Shown one piece after another: positions 46,927-57,290 of a stretch of DNA of 64,000 nt; position 1 is the first letter of the stretch; each line of letters begins with the position of its first letter. Source of the DNA: Oegoconia quadripuncta (taxonomy: Eukaryota; Arthropoda; Insecta; Lepidoptera; Autostichidae); contig OX438759.1 of NCBI GenBank assembly GCA_949316235.1, forward strand, positions 10,615,118-10,679,117, read 5' to 3'. The position numbers and the translations under genes were made by a program. The notes below the pieces were generated by a model. It did not search any database. It was not told the origin of the DNA and saw only the letters and a program-made list of their open reading frames with translations.

Positions 46927-47232
46927 GATCTCGATGGCTCAATGTAAACAACATAGAGTTTACGCATCGGAGGTCGCGGGTTCGCACCCCAGCGAGGTAC
47001 ATGTTTAATAATCGGTTTGATTGGTGCTAGGACAATGTAACTGTCTGCCTATAGCTAGCTACGACCATCTTATCTAAGTCTGTCGCCAAAGAGCAATGTT
47101 TATAGTATTGTTGTGTTCTGGTTGTCAGAGATAAGATAGCCAGTCCCCCAAATAAGATGGCCTTCGGCTTCATCTTCACTTAATCTCAGGTGTGATTGAG
47201 GTCAAGTGCCTATCCCATTGTGTATAAAAAAA
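46927..47232 (+). mobile_element. SINE-A copy, near full length
   Basis: Head GATCTCGATGGCTCAATGTA, B box altered to GGGTTCGCACCCC, the body with a roughly 25 bp deletion around the GGGTTTCCGGGTCAGTACGC block, and an end GTGTATAAAAAAA. Confidence 0.87.
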
Positions 47233-47573
47233 TCATCTCCCCGACTGAGATACAATGCAATCTACTATTGTAAAGATAGTGGGTAGGTACTGAGAAAAGA
47301 ATAATATACTCCTTACTCAGTTAGGTAATTTTAGATACAATTATCAATAAGAAGTAGAAAAAAACTTGCATCCGATCTGTCATTCATACCTACTGTTACG
47401 AATGACGGCTGTCAGAATTCCATGGAATTAAAAATTAGACTATAAATACAGCATGAATCAAAATTATTGCTTGATCTGCACTAAAAAATAATACCTTTAA
47501 TTACGGTTGTTTTCGAGAATTTAAAATTATTGATAAAACCGGTAATTTTTTTTTATAATCGTGAATTAAATAA

Positions 47574-47720
47574 CCACCATCAAAGCTATTTAGGTTTATA
47601 ATTAGTTTTTATTTATAATTAGCTTTTAGGCTTCTCGAGTGCAGGTCAAAGTGATTTTGATTTATTCTTTATTTAAAAAGAAATTTTAATATATCCACTG
47701 AGGCCGTCACTAGATGGGAT
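47574..47720 (+). repeat. Repeat Y copy 2
   Basis: CACCATCAAAGCTATTTAGG, ATTAGCTTTTAGGCTTCTCG, AGTGCAGGTCAAAGTG and TTTAAAAAGAAATTTTAATA, ending CACTAGATGGGA. Closest to the right half of 62812-63035. Confidence 0.65.
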
Positions 47721-48589
47721 AAACCCTCTTAATCGTCTTCAATTAAAGAGGTAAACGAATTTTGACAATTACTTACGAGTATAGCATGTTCTGGGTAGTA
47801 TCATATTATATGGAATCATATTAAAATCGGTTATTTTTGCTTGTTTAAATTGTTTCTAATTGAATTGCAAGTTTAGTGACAATTTTATTACCTAATACTA
47901 CAGAGATTACTATATTAATAAGGTAAATCTTAACTGTACCAATTATCTACCTGAGAAACAATCTCTCTCAATATTGTAAGAATCTTAAACACAAACCGTC
48001 ATCTGACAAATTCCATACTTTAACTTGCGATAGGCTTTCCAAACTTCTGCTATAAGATAAAAATATATTTTCCTGATTTATAGCTTTTTATCTACCTCGA
48101 GACAAAATGAGCTGAATCAAGCAATTGAGGTAACTTTTATCTTGGAAGAAAGACTACCGCAGTGCGACAAGTAGGTGGGTACTTGTCATTGTAGTTTTTA
48201 CAACCGACTACATTTTAAAAACGTGTCTCATTTATCTATACGTGCCATTTTCCTTTATTTTAAACTGACTTTATTAGGCGTGAAATAAGCTCGCCCTTTG
48301 GTAACTGCCATATTTACGCTATTAGATTCTACAGTCAGCTCCGCCCGCTTGGATGTTTTTTAATCGCTTGGGGATAAAAGTAACTCAAGTTCTTCTCCGA
48401 TTTTCAATTATCATTGGCTAGTGAAAGGAAAACAAACATATCACACTATCGCATATAAAATCCATAACCCACATTAATGTTACATTCTGTATGAGACAGA
48501 AGTTTTAGCATTACGAATAAAACATTGCTAGCGATTTGTAGTCGACACTACTTAATACATAACATCGATACTTTTATCCCAAATGGGGT
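47721..48589. other. Unassigned stretch
   Basis: AT-rich, nothing recognised. Confidence 0.4.
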
Positions 48590-48680
48590 GGTCAGAGATA
48601 TCCCAAGCCCAAATTTAATGCTCCAAACATTAAAAGTTCAATGCTTAAAAACATCCACGGTTCACCCTTCGAAATATACC
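48590..48680 (-). repeat. Repeat W copy
   Basis: TTTATCCCAAATGGGGTGGT, CAGAGATATCCCAAGC, ACATTAAAAGTTCAATGCTT and CACGGTTCACCCTTCGAAAT; the reverse of 27055-27150. Confidence 0.6.
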
Positions 48681-50097
48681 TATAGAAGTTGGTGAACCCA
48701 ACGCCGTTAAAGATGTAAATCTGTAGGTGTTTTCGTGCTGACAGCACGCCTCTATTTTGATAACTTATGTTTACTCAAAAATACAGACATAATGAAATAC
48801 ATCTTCAAGGGCAGGCAAGTGCATAGAGAAATAGATATAGTTGTCAATAATTATTTTAAAATTTCAAACGGGCTAAATTAATAAATAAAATACATTCGTA
48901 TAGTGTAATTACTTACATATTAAGTTTAAATTTAGTTTCGATGGTCCTTAAAATGCAGTTTGCAATGCAATGCAACTAAGAGTCACTCACTGTTAATTGA
49001 CGAATATCGGCAAAAAAATCACTAGTATTTCATTCTTAATACTAAAATGTCTATTCAGAATTAATAACGCCTGAATATTTTTAGTATTCTCTGCCTTAAA
49101 CGGAACGTTAAGAAGTACTCGGTATGTGTCCTTCTTGCATAAGCGATTTTCTCCGAAATTGCCGTAATTGGGCACGAAGATAAAAAGTGGATGGTCTAAT
49201 TACGAAAAGAAGTTTTAAAAGCTGTATTTATTTAGAGGCATAGAGGGAGTGAGCGGAAAAATGGAATTTTTCCTCAAATTATACTCGTGTGTACGCTCTA
49301 CAGAAATCTTTATATTTCTAGATAAGCTTTTAGTGGTAAAGCCGCCAAATTATATTTTATATTATTTATTTGGGTAAACAAACAATGACGCAATAAGATT
49401 AAAGTACTTAAAATTACTACAAGATATAATATTGCAACATCACCAGCCGCATCACCGCGCGAACCAGTTCATGTTCCATATTATCATCAGAATTATTGTA
49501 AATTATTTTGTACTTTAAGGAGTATTTGTATTGTGTTGTATGATAAAGTGGTTAGAAGATACTTATTAATCTTCGAATCCCAATTTCTACTTTAAAAGTG
49601 GTTACTTTAAATTCTCATAAAGTGATAAATTAATCGGTTCATTTGAGCGAGCGAATAGCTCAGTAATAGAGTGCGAACTGTCGTCGTCCTCCACAAAAGA
49701 AAAGTAGGCGACGAGTCAGTTTCTTTGTTCTTAGTAAATCGAGTACCAACTGCGAAGTCGTTTGTCGGCCCTATATCACGTTGATTCGACATTTATGGCC
49801 CGAGCACCGTCTGACTGTTACTCTTGATTTTAACGTACTTATCGTCGTTATTATAAAGCTTTCTATTGGTATCGATCGGTTTCGGGTAATCATTATTATA
49901 TGAATTAAAAGTAGAAATAAACTTTGTTTATTATTATTTTTTATTATTCATTTTTTTTGCTTTTTATAACATGTTTTTTATTGTGTATGTGATCCGTTCT
50001 CATCACTGAATAGGTTTATTGATATTTAAAGTTATTACTTATGATAAGTAACAGCTTGCATAATGATATGTCTACAAAAATACGTACAAAATTTAAT
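48681..50097. other. Unassigned stretch
   Basis: About 1.4 kb without a recognised gene or repeat. A weak tRNA A-box-like motif at about 49650-49670 has no B box partner. Confidence 0.4.
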
Positions 50098-50392
50098 AAG
50101 TGAAGTTAAGCAATGTCTGGCGTGGTCAGTCCTTGGATGGGTGACCACTAGTAACATTTTAATACGAGTGCTTGCTTGCTTCGGAGGGCACATTAAATAG
50201 TCGGCCCCGGTGGTTGTCAATTGAAGGCAGTCGTTAAACCAAGGCGGTGTTCTACAGGGACGGTTTAAAAACACTGACTGTCAAGAAGCCGCTAGTATGA
50301 AACAAATCCAACAACCCGCACTGGGTCCACGTGGTCCCAGTGAGAGAAGGCTGTGCCCCAATAGGGGGGCATGTAAGGCTGTTGATGATGAT
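50098..50392 (+). mobile_element. 5S rRNA-derived SINE, near full length
   Basis: The head matches the 3' half of 5S rRNA, including both parts of its internal Pol III promoter. GAAGTTAAGCAATGTCTGGC (50103-) corresponds to the A-box region (GAAGTTAAGCAA in 5S) and CTTGGATGGGTGACCAC (about 50132-) to the C box (CTTGGATGGGTGACC is standard 5S). The match continues weakly as AATACGAGTGCTTG. A unique body follows (GGCCCCGGTGGTTGTCAATT, GGCAGTCGTTAAACCAAGGC). The 3' part is CAACCCGCACTGGGTCCACG and GTAAGGCTGTTGATGATGAT, close to the end of SINE-C and of RTE elements. The first half of 5S (about 50 nt) is missing. SINEs with 5S heads (SINE3 class) are known in fishes and a few other animals. A plain 5S pseudogene is excluded by the shared body in the second copy at 20366-20712. 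Confidence 0.8.
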
Positions 50393-50439
50393 TCGTGTAA
50401 TGAATATGTCATTTGTTATCAGGATAAGTATCCATATGT

Positions 50440-50628
50440 ACATTTTATATAGAATGCATATTTCTGTAACAATTGTGTGTACAATAAAGATAAGCTATGC
50501 CATATTCCAGGGCATATTCTGCATATGTACAAAGTTCCATCCAAATTCGAGCATGTGTTTCACCTTGATTGAGCAGCAAACAAACAAACACCCAAACTTT
50601 CGCATTGATAATATTGTTGGATAAGTTC
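50440..50628. repeat. LINE tail fragment (+) and repeat H fragment (-)
   Basis: 50440-50495: TGCATATTTCTGTAACAATT then GTGTGTACAATAAAGATAAG, a LINE end. 50540-50628: TTTCACCTTGATTGAGCAGC, AAACAAACACCCAAACTTTC and GCATTGATAATATTG, a reversed repeat H start. Confidence 0.5.
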
Positions 50629-51009
50629 CATAACAATCATATTACAGGTTAATCGCTAAGATTAATCAACTTCACAGTGTAGCAGAGCCCAACTTAGAAA
50701 TTGATTTATGAAGTGTGTATTTTATCGAAACAATCGATACGGTAGAGCCGAACCGAATGTGTCAAAACAGCCATTTATCACGGCTATCTCGCTTACCCAC
50801 CCGTATTGTCTGTTCACTGCAATGGACCCTGCATAGTGTATAATTTGAGAGGGAAAAATCTTCCCGTCCATTGCGTTGAGTGTTGGGAAATTGCTACTAA
50901 ACAGAAATGGTCGTCAATGCGGAAAATGACTGGATTTACGAATGCTTGCTAATTCTGGCGCTTGTTGCATTGTATTGACATATTTACCCGATTTTCAGAC
51001 GCTTTAACA

Positions 51010-51085
51010 GTCACGATCATCTCAAATGGGCTGGTCATAGATATCCCAAACCAAAGCAAGCATTTCAAACATTAAAAGTCACCTA
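51010..51085 (-). repeat. Repeat W fragment
   Basis: ATCTCAAATGGGCTGGTCAT, AGATATCCCAAACC and TTTCAAACATTAAAAGT; same family as 48590-48680. Confidence 0.55.
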
Positions 51086-51417
51086 GTGACCGCAGACAAT
51101 TGATTTTCAATTGCGTCTGCGTCGCGACCGTTGACATGTTAAAACTAGCTAAAGTCAACATTTTGTAAATAGGGCCCATTAAAACTAGTTTCATTTATGA
51201 AGCTTTCTTTGATACAAGTGAAGAAACTCTATCTATGTCATAAGTATGCGTGAAGTGGCTATCAAATTTGAAACTACGAGCAGAGAAAACTACAAGTCGT
51301 CTAGACGAGGTACTTTATAGTTTGTTCTAAACAAGTTGGTAATCTTTGGAGGGTGTAGGTCTCTTTGAAAATAATAGATATCTTTAACTATTGTACTTAG
51401 ATTTATTTTGTACCTAA

Positions 51418-51724
51418 GGGTGTTACCAGACTAATCGGTCAACGTCGATCGAAGTTGATCGACTGGTCTGGTAGCTTTAATTGATCGACAGATACCGTTC
51501 GACTAACCAATCGAACGCTTGCCGTTCGATGGCACCGGTCGGCGTTCGGCGCGCGGCGCGGCTGATCAAGCAGCTCGATCGACGTCGACTATTCCATTCT
51601 ACCATCGATTGATGTCGTCGATCGACTAACGATCGATTGGTCTGGTAAAAACTATCGATCGACGTCGACAATTCCATTCTACCATCGTTCGATGACGTCG
51701 ATCGACTTTGGTCTGGTAACACCC
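51418..51724. mobile_element. PIF/Harbinger-type MITE, 307 bp, TAA duplication
   Basis: Terminal inverted repeats GGGTGTTACCAGAC ... GTCTGGTAACACCC (14 bp, perfect) are flanked on both sides by TAA (51415-51417 and 51725-51727). A 3 bp TWA duplication and GGG-starting ends are the signature of PIF/Harbinger elements. Inside are many TCGATCGA/ACGTCGAC palindromic motifs, and a direct repeat of about 80 bp (51575 and 51655) that includes CGACGTCGACWATTCCATTC and an extra copy of GGTCTGGTAA. No transposase frame; the 81-codon frame over it is incidental. Confidence 0.88.
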
Positions 51725-51797
51725 TAAGTGCGATATCTGTGTCTGTGAACTTTTGAACAAAATTTTAATTACGGTTTAACTACTAAGTTTTACTTCG

Positions 51798-51935
51798 ACG
51801 GCCGATTGATCTAGTGCATCTACCCTGCCTTCGAATTCGGTTGCGGGTTCGAATCCCACTAAGGAAAAATATTTGTCTGATGATTGGACATATTTATTCT
51901 ATGATCTAGGTGTCGGCATCATATTTATTAATACA
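51798..51935 (+). mobile_element. SINE-B copy, 3'-truncated
   Basis: Head CGGCCGATTGATCTAGTGCA, B box GGGTTCGAATCCCAC (about 51844), then TTTGTCTGATGATTGGACAT; it stops near 51935 before the 3' domain. Confidence 0.75.
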
Positions 51936-52024
51936 TGGTTGTTTTATATGATTAATGGTAACTAGATTCCTATTCAAGCTATGTCAACCGCATTTCCCTA
52001 AAATTTGTTCCCTATTGTCTCGAC

Positions 52025-52438
52025 TAGCGGTTCACAAATGATGGTCCGCGAAACCCTAGGGTTCCGTGGAAGGGTCACAGTAGATCCGTGTTCAATCTGA
52101 AAATTAACGAAAACATTCATAGAAAACAGTCATCATAACATAACCGCTACTTATACCGACCCTTGCACTTATAAACAAACATACTGGATGCAGCTCCAGA
52201 TATCCGCGTTCAATTGCCAGGCATTTGGCCTAATTTTATTGCTATTATAAATATATAAAAAAAATTTATTGGTCAAATTAAATACGCAGTTACGGTACAA
52301 GTTATTTGTATCATCATGTCAACATGAAAATATTCAAACTACTAGGTACAGTCACTCTTGTTAATTTTAATTTGGAGATCCGCCAAAAGAGTATGATCAA
52401 TTAGGGTTCCTTAGCTAAACAAAAATTGGGAACCACTG
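52025..52438. mobile_element. hAT-type MITE, about 414 bp, 8 bp duplication
   Basis: The left end TAGCGGTTCACAA and the right end, reversed, CAGTGGTTCCCAA are hAT-like terminal repeats. They are flanked by GTCTCGAC (52017-52024) and GTCTAGAC (52439-52446), an 8 bp target duplication with one mismatch, as expected for hAT. Subterminal GGTCCGCG/GGGTTCC blocks appear near both ends. No transposase frame. Confidence 0.82.
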
Positions 52439-52667
52439 GTCTAGACTATCATTTTAGAGAATTCAGGATGCTTGTAAATTGCTCCTAAAGCCAGCCCCAA
52501 CAGGCTAGCTTATGCAACTGACTTTACATGCTGGCGGACGACCGCAACAGTTCCAGTATAAGCAAGCCTCGCTGAGTTCACATTTCCAATAGCGTTGTGC
52601 GGCCAGCTTACACCGGTAATGTTACGGTCGTTGTGCTGTCGACTGTACATACAGGTTTATCCCAGTT

Positions 52668-52735
52668 TGGAACTAGATAACAATTATCAACACCAATATC
52701 AAGTATTGGTGTAAGTGACCAAAATATTAGGTCGG
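52668..52735 (+). mobile_element. SINE-B 3' fragment
   Basis: CCCAGTTTGGAACTAGATAA and TATTGGTGTAAGTGACCAAA, the 3' part of SINE-B (GGAACTAGATGATTGGTGTA) with a small internal insertion. Confidence 0.55.
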
Positions 52736-53033
52736 AGAAGGTTTCTTCGTATTTTATTGTACATATTGAATTATGATGCCATCGACTCTCTAAGATTCGG
52801 AGAACAAAGGCGGTGTACGCATAGGAAGTCGCTGTGAAGTCACTAGGATGAACATATTAAACTTTTAAGTTTTATCTGTGTATTTCGATTAAAACGTAGC
52901 TTATATACCTATACACATCTCAGAGAAATACATCTACAAAAGTTGATTGAATTTTTTGTATGAAATAATGTCTGCGACTGCCGATCCGATTCTGAAAATT
53001 CATTGCCTGAATGCTACTCTATTCTCGATTAAT

Positions 53034-53086
53034 AATGAGAATAAATATTTCGGACATTTACACCAATCGTTTAGTCCCAAACTAAC
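53034..53086 (-). mobile_element. SINE-B 3' fragment, reversed
   Basis: AATAAATATTTCGGACATTT then ACACCAATCGTTTAGTCCCA, the reverse of the SINE-B 3' end. It directly abuts the minisatellite. Confidence 0.65.
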
Positions 53087-53088
53087 CA

Positions 53089-53570
53089 GGACTAGCTTGG
53101 TGTCGCACTTGCACGGTGTCGCACTAGAGTGGTTTTGTAGTATACTGTCGCCCGGTGTGATGTCGCTATCACCCTAGCATTGTGTCGCACTAGCGGAGTG
53201 TGGTTATCGCCGGCTAGCGGAGTGTCGCACTAGTGTGGTGTCGCTATTGTTCTAGTGAAGTGTCACACGAGGTTGATGTCGCTGTCACCTAAGTAGAGTG
53301 TCGCACTAGTTTAGTGTAGCTATCACCCTACTGAAGTGTGGCAGCAGTTAACGGAGTGTCGCACTAGTGTAGTGTCGCTAATGCCCTAGTGAGTCACCCT
53401 AGTGGAGTATCGCATTAGGTTGATGTCGCTATCACCCTAGTGGAGTGTCGCACTAGTTTGGCGTAGCTATCACCTTAGTGGAGTCCCGCACTAGGTTGAT
53501 GGCGCTATCAACCTAGTGGAGTGTCGCACTAGTTTGATGTCGCTCTCACCCTAGTGTGCTGTCGCTGTTA
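53089..53570. repeat. Minisatellite, about 38 bp unit, roughly 12 units
   Basis: A head-to-tail array of a degenerate unit built from two halves, GTGTCGCACTAGTTTGATGT and CGCTATCACCCTAGTGGA, with frequent small deletions and partial units. CTAGTG/CACTAG make each unit partly palindromic. It begins next to a reversed SINE-B end. Open frames over it (such as 52947-53177) are artefacts. Confidence 0.92.
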
Positions 53571-53997
53571 AGTAACGACGGCCTTCCGTGAATCGTACGT
53601 CAGTTCTGTCGCATATTCGTTAACCCTAAACAAAGTATTAAAATATAAAATTCAAATATCATTTTACGACGCACCTAATCATTACCTATTAACCATCGAA
53701 CAATAAATACGCAATTCCTCAGCGGTAATCCACATAAAACTAATGGCTCGAAAACGGAATAGCTGAAGTGAAAACTTGCGATAAAAGTAATCAAACTCCC
53801 GTTAAATTATTTTAGCACCCCGTCATCCACGGAACGATCACAAATAAATTGAATCACCTAACTTACTTACTAATACTTAAGACGGTGCATTGGAAATGTT
53901 GGAGGTAAGGATTTAGATTTGCAAAAAATTGTTCATAAAAAAAAAAATTATTGGAAGTCCCCTTATCTTCTCCGTGGTTGTCAATATGATTTCTAAG
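53571..53997. other. Unassigned stretch
   Basis: No feature recognised. Confidence 0.4.
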
Positions 53998-54345
53998 TTA
54001 TTTCTGAGCAAACAAATGGCATGTATTTATTAATTTTATTTATTCAATATTATATATTTAATATAATATGTAAATTTATGCGTGTTATGTAGTCAATAAT
54101 ATAACATATATTATATATTATAATAATATAACATATAATATGTTTTAAGTGCAGTTATCTAGTTATAGTTTGTAGGCTTAGTTTATGTATTTTTATCTTT
54201 ACGTTATATAATAATTACCAACTATAAAATACACCCGTATTGCTACTATTAGTGCAAACCTCATCTACTGGTAGCTTGTATCTTAACCCTAAGGTTGGCC
54301 TGGAAGAGATCGCTGTTAGCGATAAGGCCGCCTTTTGATGAAAAG
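53998..54345 (+). mobile_element. LINE 3' UTR, copy of 13505-13949 family
   Basis: CAAATGGCATGTATTTATTA, AGTGCAGTTATCTAGTTATA, AAATACACCCGTATTGCTAC and GGAAGAGATCGCTGTTAGCG then GATAAGGCCGCCTTTTG. Long stretches are nearly identical to 13505-13868. The AATAAAG and (GATT)n end is missing. Confidence 0.78.
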
Positions 54346-54424
54346 TGCTAAAACACGTGTTTATTTAAATTTTAACTATAGTAGAGCCTACATACGAATT
54401 TTATTTTTCTACAGTCCTTGGTTC

Positions 54425-56300
54425 CGGATATTGACTTTTGTTTTGAAATATTTCCTTTTGACCTCATAAACAGGAAATTACGTCATTATGGTGTAACAGA
54501 CCGTGCTATCGACCTTCTGAATTCTTATATGTGTTCAGAGGGTTAATATCAGTGGCAACACATCGTCAGGGTCCACAGTCTACATAGGTGTTCCACAAGG
54601 CTCCATACTCAGGCCATTTTTATTTTTGGTCTATATAAATGACTTGCCTAACCTTACAGAGGATAATAAACATGAAAAATGATATCTTCGTATTATTTAA
54701 AGTAAATGGACAAAAATTAAGCTATGACGAAGTGAACAATGCTATTTCTGAAATAGTAGAATGGTTTACGGCAAATAATTTGTTGCTTAATGAGAAAAAA
54801 GTATATGTGTGAAATTTGTACTACCCAATAGCAGGGTTGTGCAAACATATATAGTAATAAAAATACCACTTTAGACCTCGTAGATTCTACTGTATTTCTG
54901 GCCATTACTTTAGACACCGAAATGCAATGGGGTCTTCATATCCATACATTGGTGAAAAGGCTTAGCTCTACACAGTTTGCAGTCAATAAAATTCGACAAA
55001 TATCAAACGTAAATACTGCTACATAGTATATTTTAGTTATTTACACAGCTTGTTGTCTTACGGTATCCTTACGGTTGTTTGGAAATGCCGCGGATATAAA
55101 TATAATTTTGGTTTCGCAGAAACGAGCCGTTTGTGCGATTTACCAATTGACACCTGCAGTATCACTTAGAGATAAGTTTAAAGAGTAGGTATAATTTCTA
55201 ACCTTCTTTTTACAGATATTCTTGAAAATTTAATATGTCGGGGAAACGAGGGCGTTGCTAGCGACAGGGACGGTGCCAGCCTCTCGTAGTAAAGGTTAGC
55301 TCGGGAAATTGCAATATAATATCAAGCCAATACAGGCGAATAGGATATCAGAATGACACTAGGCCCGATAACCTTAAATCTTTAAGTAAGGTGATAATTA
55401 CAGACCACTTATCCTCACATAAATCTTAATATTAAATTATGGTCATGGAACCCGAGATGCTTACTGGTGAAAAGTAAACATATGCATACCCCTCATGCCA
55501 TACAACTTGGCCCTCGTGCGCGTGTAAGATCCATCCGGGGTAGTCTACAATCCCTCCTGCTCAAATTCCATGACCAACTTCTTATTAGGTAACGACTCAC
55601 CGGATTCTTTCAAGCGCCGGTGATAATAGTAACAGTCACTCGCGGTCGTTGGTGTGCTAAGTGGTGGTCCATCTCCTAGGACGGCTGGTAGCAAAAGTCC
55701 CCCCATTTTGATGTGCAGACCCAATATATTGCTGTAAACGTCCTCACCGCGCCATTTCCGGTGATACAAGCGCCACCAGGTTCACCTCTTGTAGCTTATA
55801 AATTACAAATTCCGTCGTTAATTTATCGCTATCCGTGACAAATATATGTAAAAAAAATATTGCATCATTTAAGAAAAATAGTGATAAACATGATGCCAAT
55901 AAAAGAAATAAAGATAAACTTGCAAGTCACATAAGTCGCCTCCGCAAAGTCAGTAATTCATTTAAAATGTATGTATACGCTTTTTTAATAAGGTTCCTGT
56001 TGATATACAAAATCTTCCTTTCAATAAATATAAAGATATTATTAAACAGAAACTTATTATAAAATATCAGACTATTTAGATGACAATGATCCCTGAACAT
56101 AACCAGCTCGTTCGCATGCCTGGCTATTTCGGAATTAATAATGAAATATTATATTGGTTTTTTGTAATATAAAAAGCAGTTTTTAGGTTCTTCTCTGGAG
56201 AAAATGCATTTTGAACAAGCAGTAACTTAAAAAATTTAAAATCGGACTATTTTAAGTGTACCCTATGTACCTATAAAATAAAGCATTTTTGACTTTGAGT
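54425..56300 (+). pseudogene. LINE-J copy 3, decayed, split by repeat V
   Basis: Plus-strand relative of the LINE at 3341-4660. Recognisable blocks: DLINRKLRHYGVTDRAIDLL, VYIGVPQGSILRPFLFLVYI (54579-), VVEWFTANNLLLNEKK-like sequence at about 54755-54800, MQWGLHIHTLVKRLSS (54922-), and SLRDKFKE (55168-). After an insertion (55238-55842) it resumes as CKKNIASFKKNSDKHDANKR and ASHISRLRKVSNSFK. The FADDT motif is lost in a deletion, and there are many stops and frameshifts. The 3' UTR ends AAATAAAGCATTTTTGACTT at about 56295. It is much older than the copy at 3341. Confidence 0.82.
55238..55842. repeat. Repeat V copy 2, inserted in LINE-J
   Basis: Interrupts LINE-J between its AATTTAATATGT and its resumption at TATGTAAAAAAAATATTG. 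A short ATATGT duplication on both sides is consistent with target-site duplication. Content aligns with 28041-28660 throughout (GCCAGCCTCTCGTAG, GGCCCGATAACCTTAAATCT, GTAACGACTCACCGGATTCT, CACCAGGTTCACCTCTTG). The minus-strand frame at 55545-55769 encodes an unrecognised 74-residue peptide. Confidence 0.75.
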
Positions 56301-57124
56301 TCGGAGAGGAAATTCAAAAAATCTCTTCTTAGTCCACCTCTAAGTGGAATGAACACACCTGCTAAATTTCATCAACATCGGTACACGGATTTGGGTTGTT
56401 CGTTCATCTCTAGGTCAGTAAGTTGGTCAGGATTTTTATTAATATAGATAGTAGGGGACCCGACCGGCGCGTAGGTCATATAATCGAAGATCGGTTCAGA
56501 GTGAACGTCAAATATTTGTTTCATTTTTTCGCTTTCACGAAACAGTTTTCAAATTTATGACACTCGACTCGTCTAGTGCGCGGGCCCAAGGGGCTTAACC
56601 TGAAATGGACGCGGCCGGCGGCGGCGAGGAAAATATATTTCCGAGTTTACTGGTCCATAAATAACTGTGGAGTGACAGGGCGATGATAAACTCTCGAGCG
56701 GGAGTTCATCTCACGTCGCTTACTGAATGTTGAGCGAATGCGAAACTCTAATGTAATTTTCCGGCTTATAAACTTCACTGGCTAACTGAATGGCTTTCTA
56801 ATCTCTGGTTACCCTAAGTACTTGCCTATTGTGAAATGAAGGGGCCGGGGCCTTAATTAGAATGTTGTGTAGGTAAACTTGATCTATTTAATCATTTTTC
56901 AACATTGCTTTGCAGTTCTGTTTTCAGTCAAGTTTGTTGCGTAATTTTCTCGAAAAACGGTATTTTAATTTAATCTCTTCTGGATAATAATAAATTATTA
57001 TCATTAGGTTAAAATGATATAAGATCAATTCAGTCCAGATACAAGGGTATACGTATAGGTTACGATACGGTAGACGTATTCCGTTGTCTCTTGACATAGT
57101 GATGTCCGTGCACCACACATTAGG
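56301..57124. other. Unassigned, with a GC-richer islet
   Basis: 56560-56720 is clearly GC- and CpG-richer (GACGCGGCCGGCGGCGGCGA) than the flanks. No repeat match or gene recognised. 56390-56455 carries weak repeat H-like sequence. Confidence 0.4.
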
Positions 57125-57290
57125 GTTGTGCATCCGTTCACAATTTCGGCGTCAGTCTTTCCAAAGCCTACAATCTTGGGATCTGCAAAATAGGCATCTG
57201 CAGAAATGGCGTGCTTTATCTCCGACCACATCAAAGATTTCCTAAAGGTGAGATTGTGGAAAATCATATGTCCAGTACAACGAAGAAAAT
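57125..57290 (+). pseudogene. LINE C-terminus and 3' UTR, relative of 30073-30272
   Basis: CGGCGTCAGTCTTTCCAAAG, CCTACAATCTTGGGATCT and AATAGGCATCTGCA correspond base by base to CGGCGTCAGTCTCTCC, CCTACAATGTTGGGATCT and GATAGGCATCTACT at 30120-30185. The UTR has AAAGGTGAGATTGTGGAAAA. The frame is ruined by indels. Confidence 0.7.

Noticed and set aside
49650..49680. GCGAATAGCTCAGTAATAGAG, resembling the 5' part of a tRNA
   Set aside because: No B box or matching 3' half lies within 100 bp. It may be a tRNA scrap, but it is too short to call.
50098..50175. A 5S rRNA gene or pseudogene
   Set aside because: Only the 3' half of 5S is present, it diverges after the C box, and the non-5S body is shared with the copy at 20366-20712; a SINE explains it better.
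55545..55769. 74-codon frame in repeat V as a transposon gene
   Set aside because: The other copy has indels in this region that do not keep the frame throughout, so coding is not supported.
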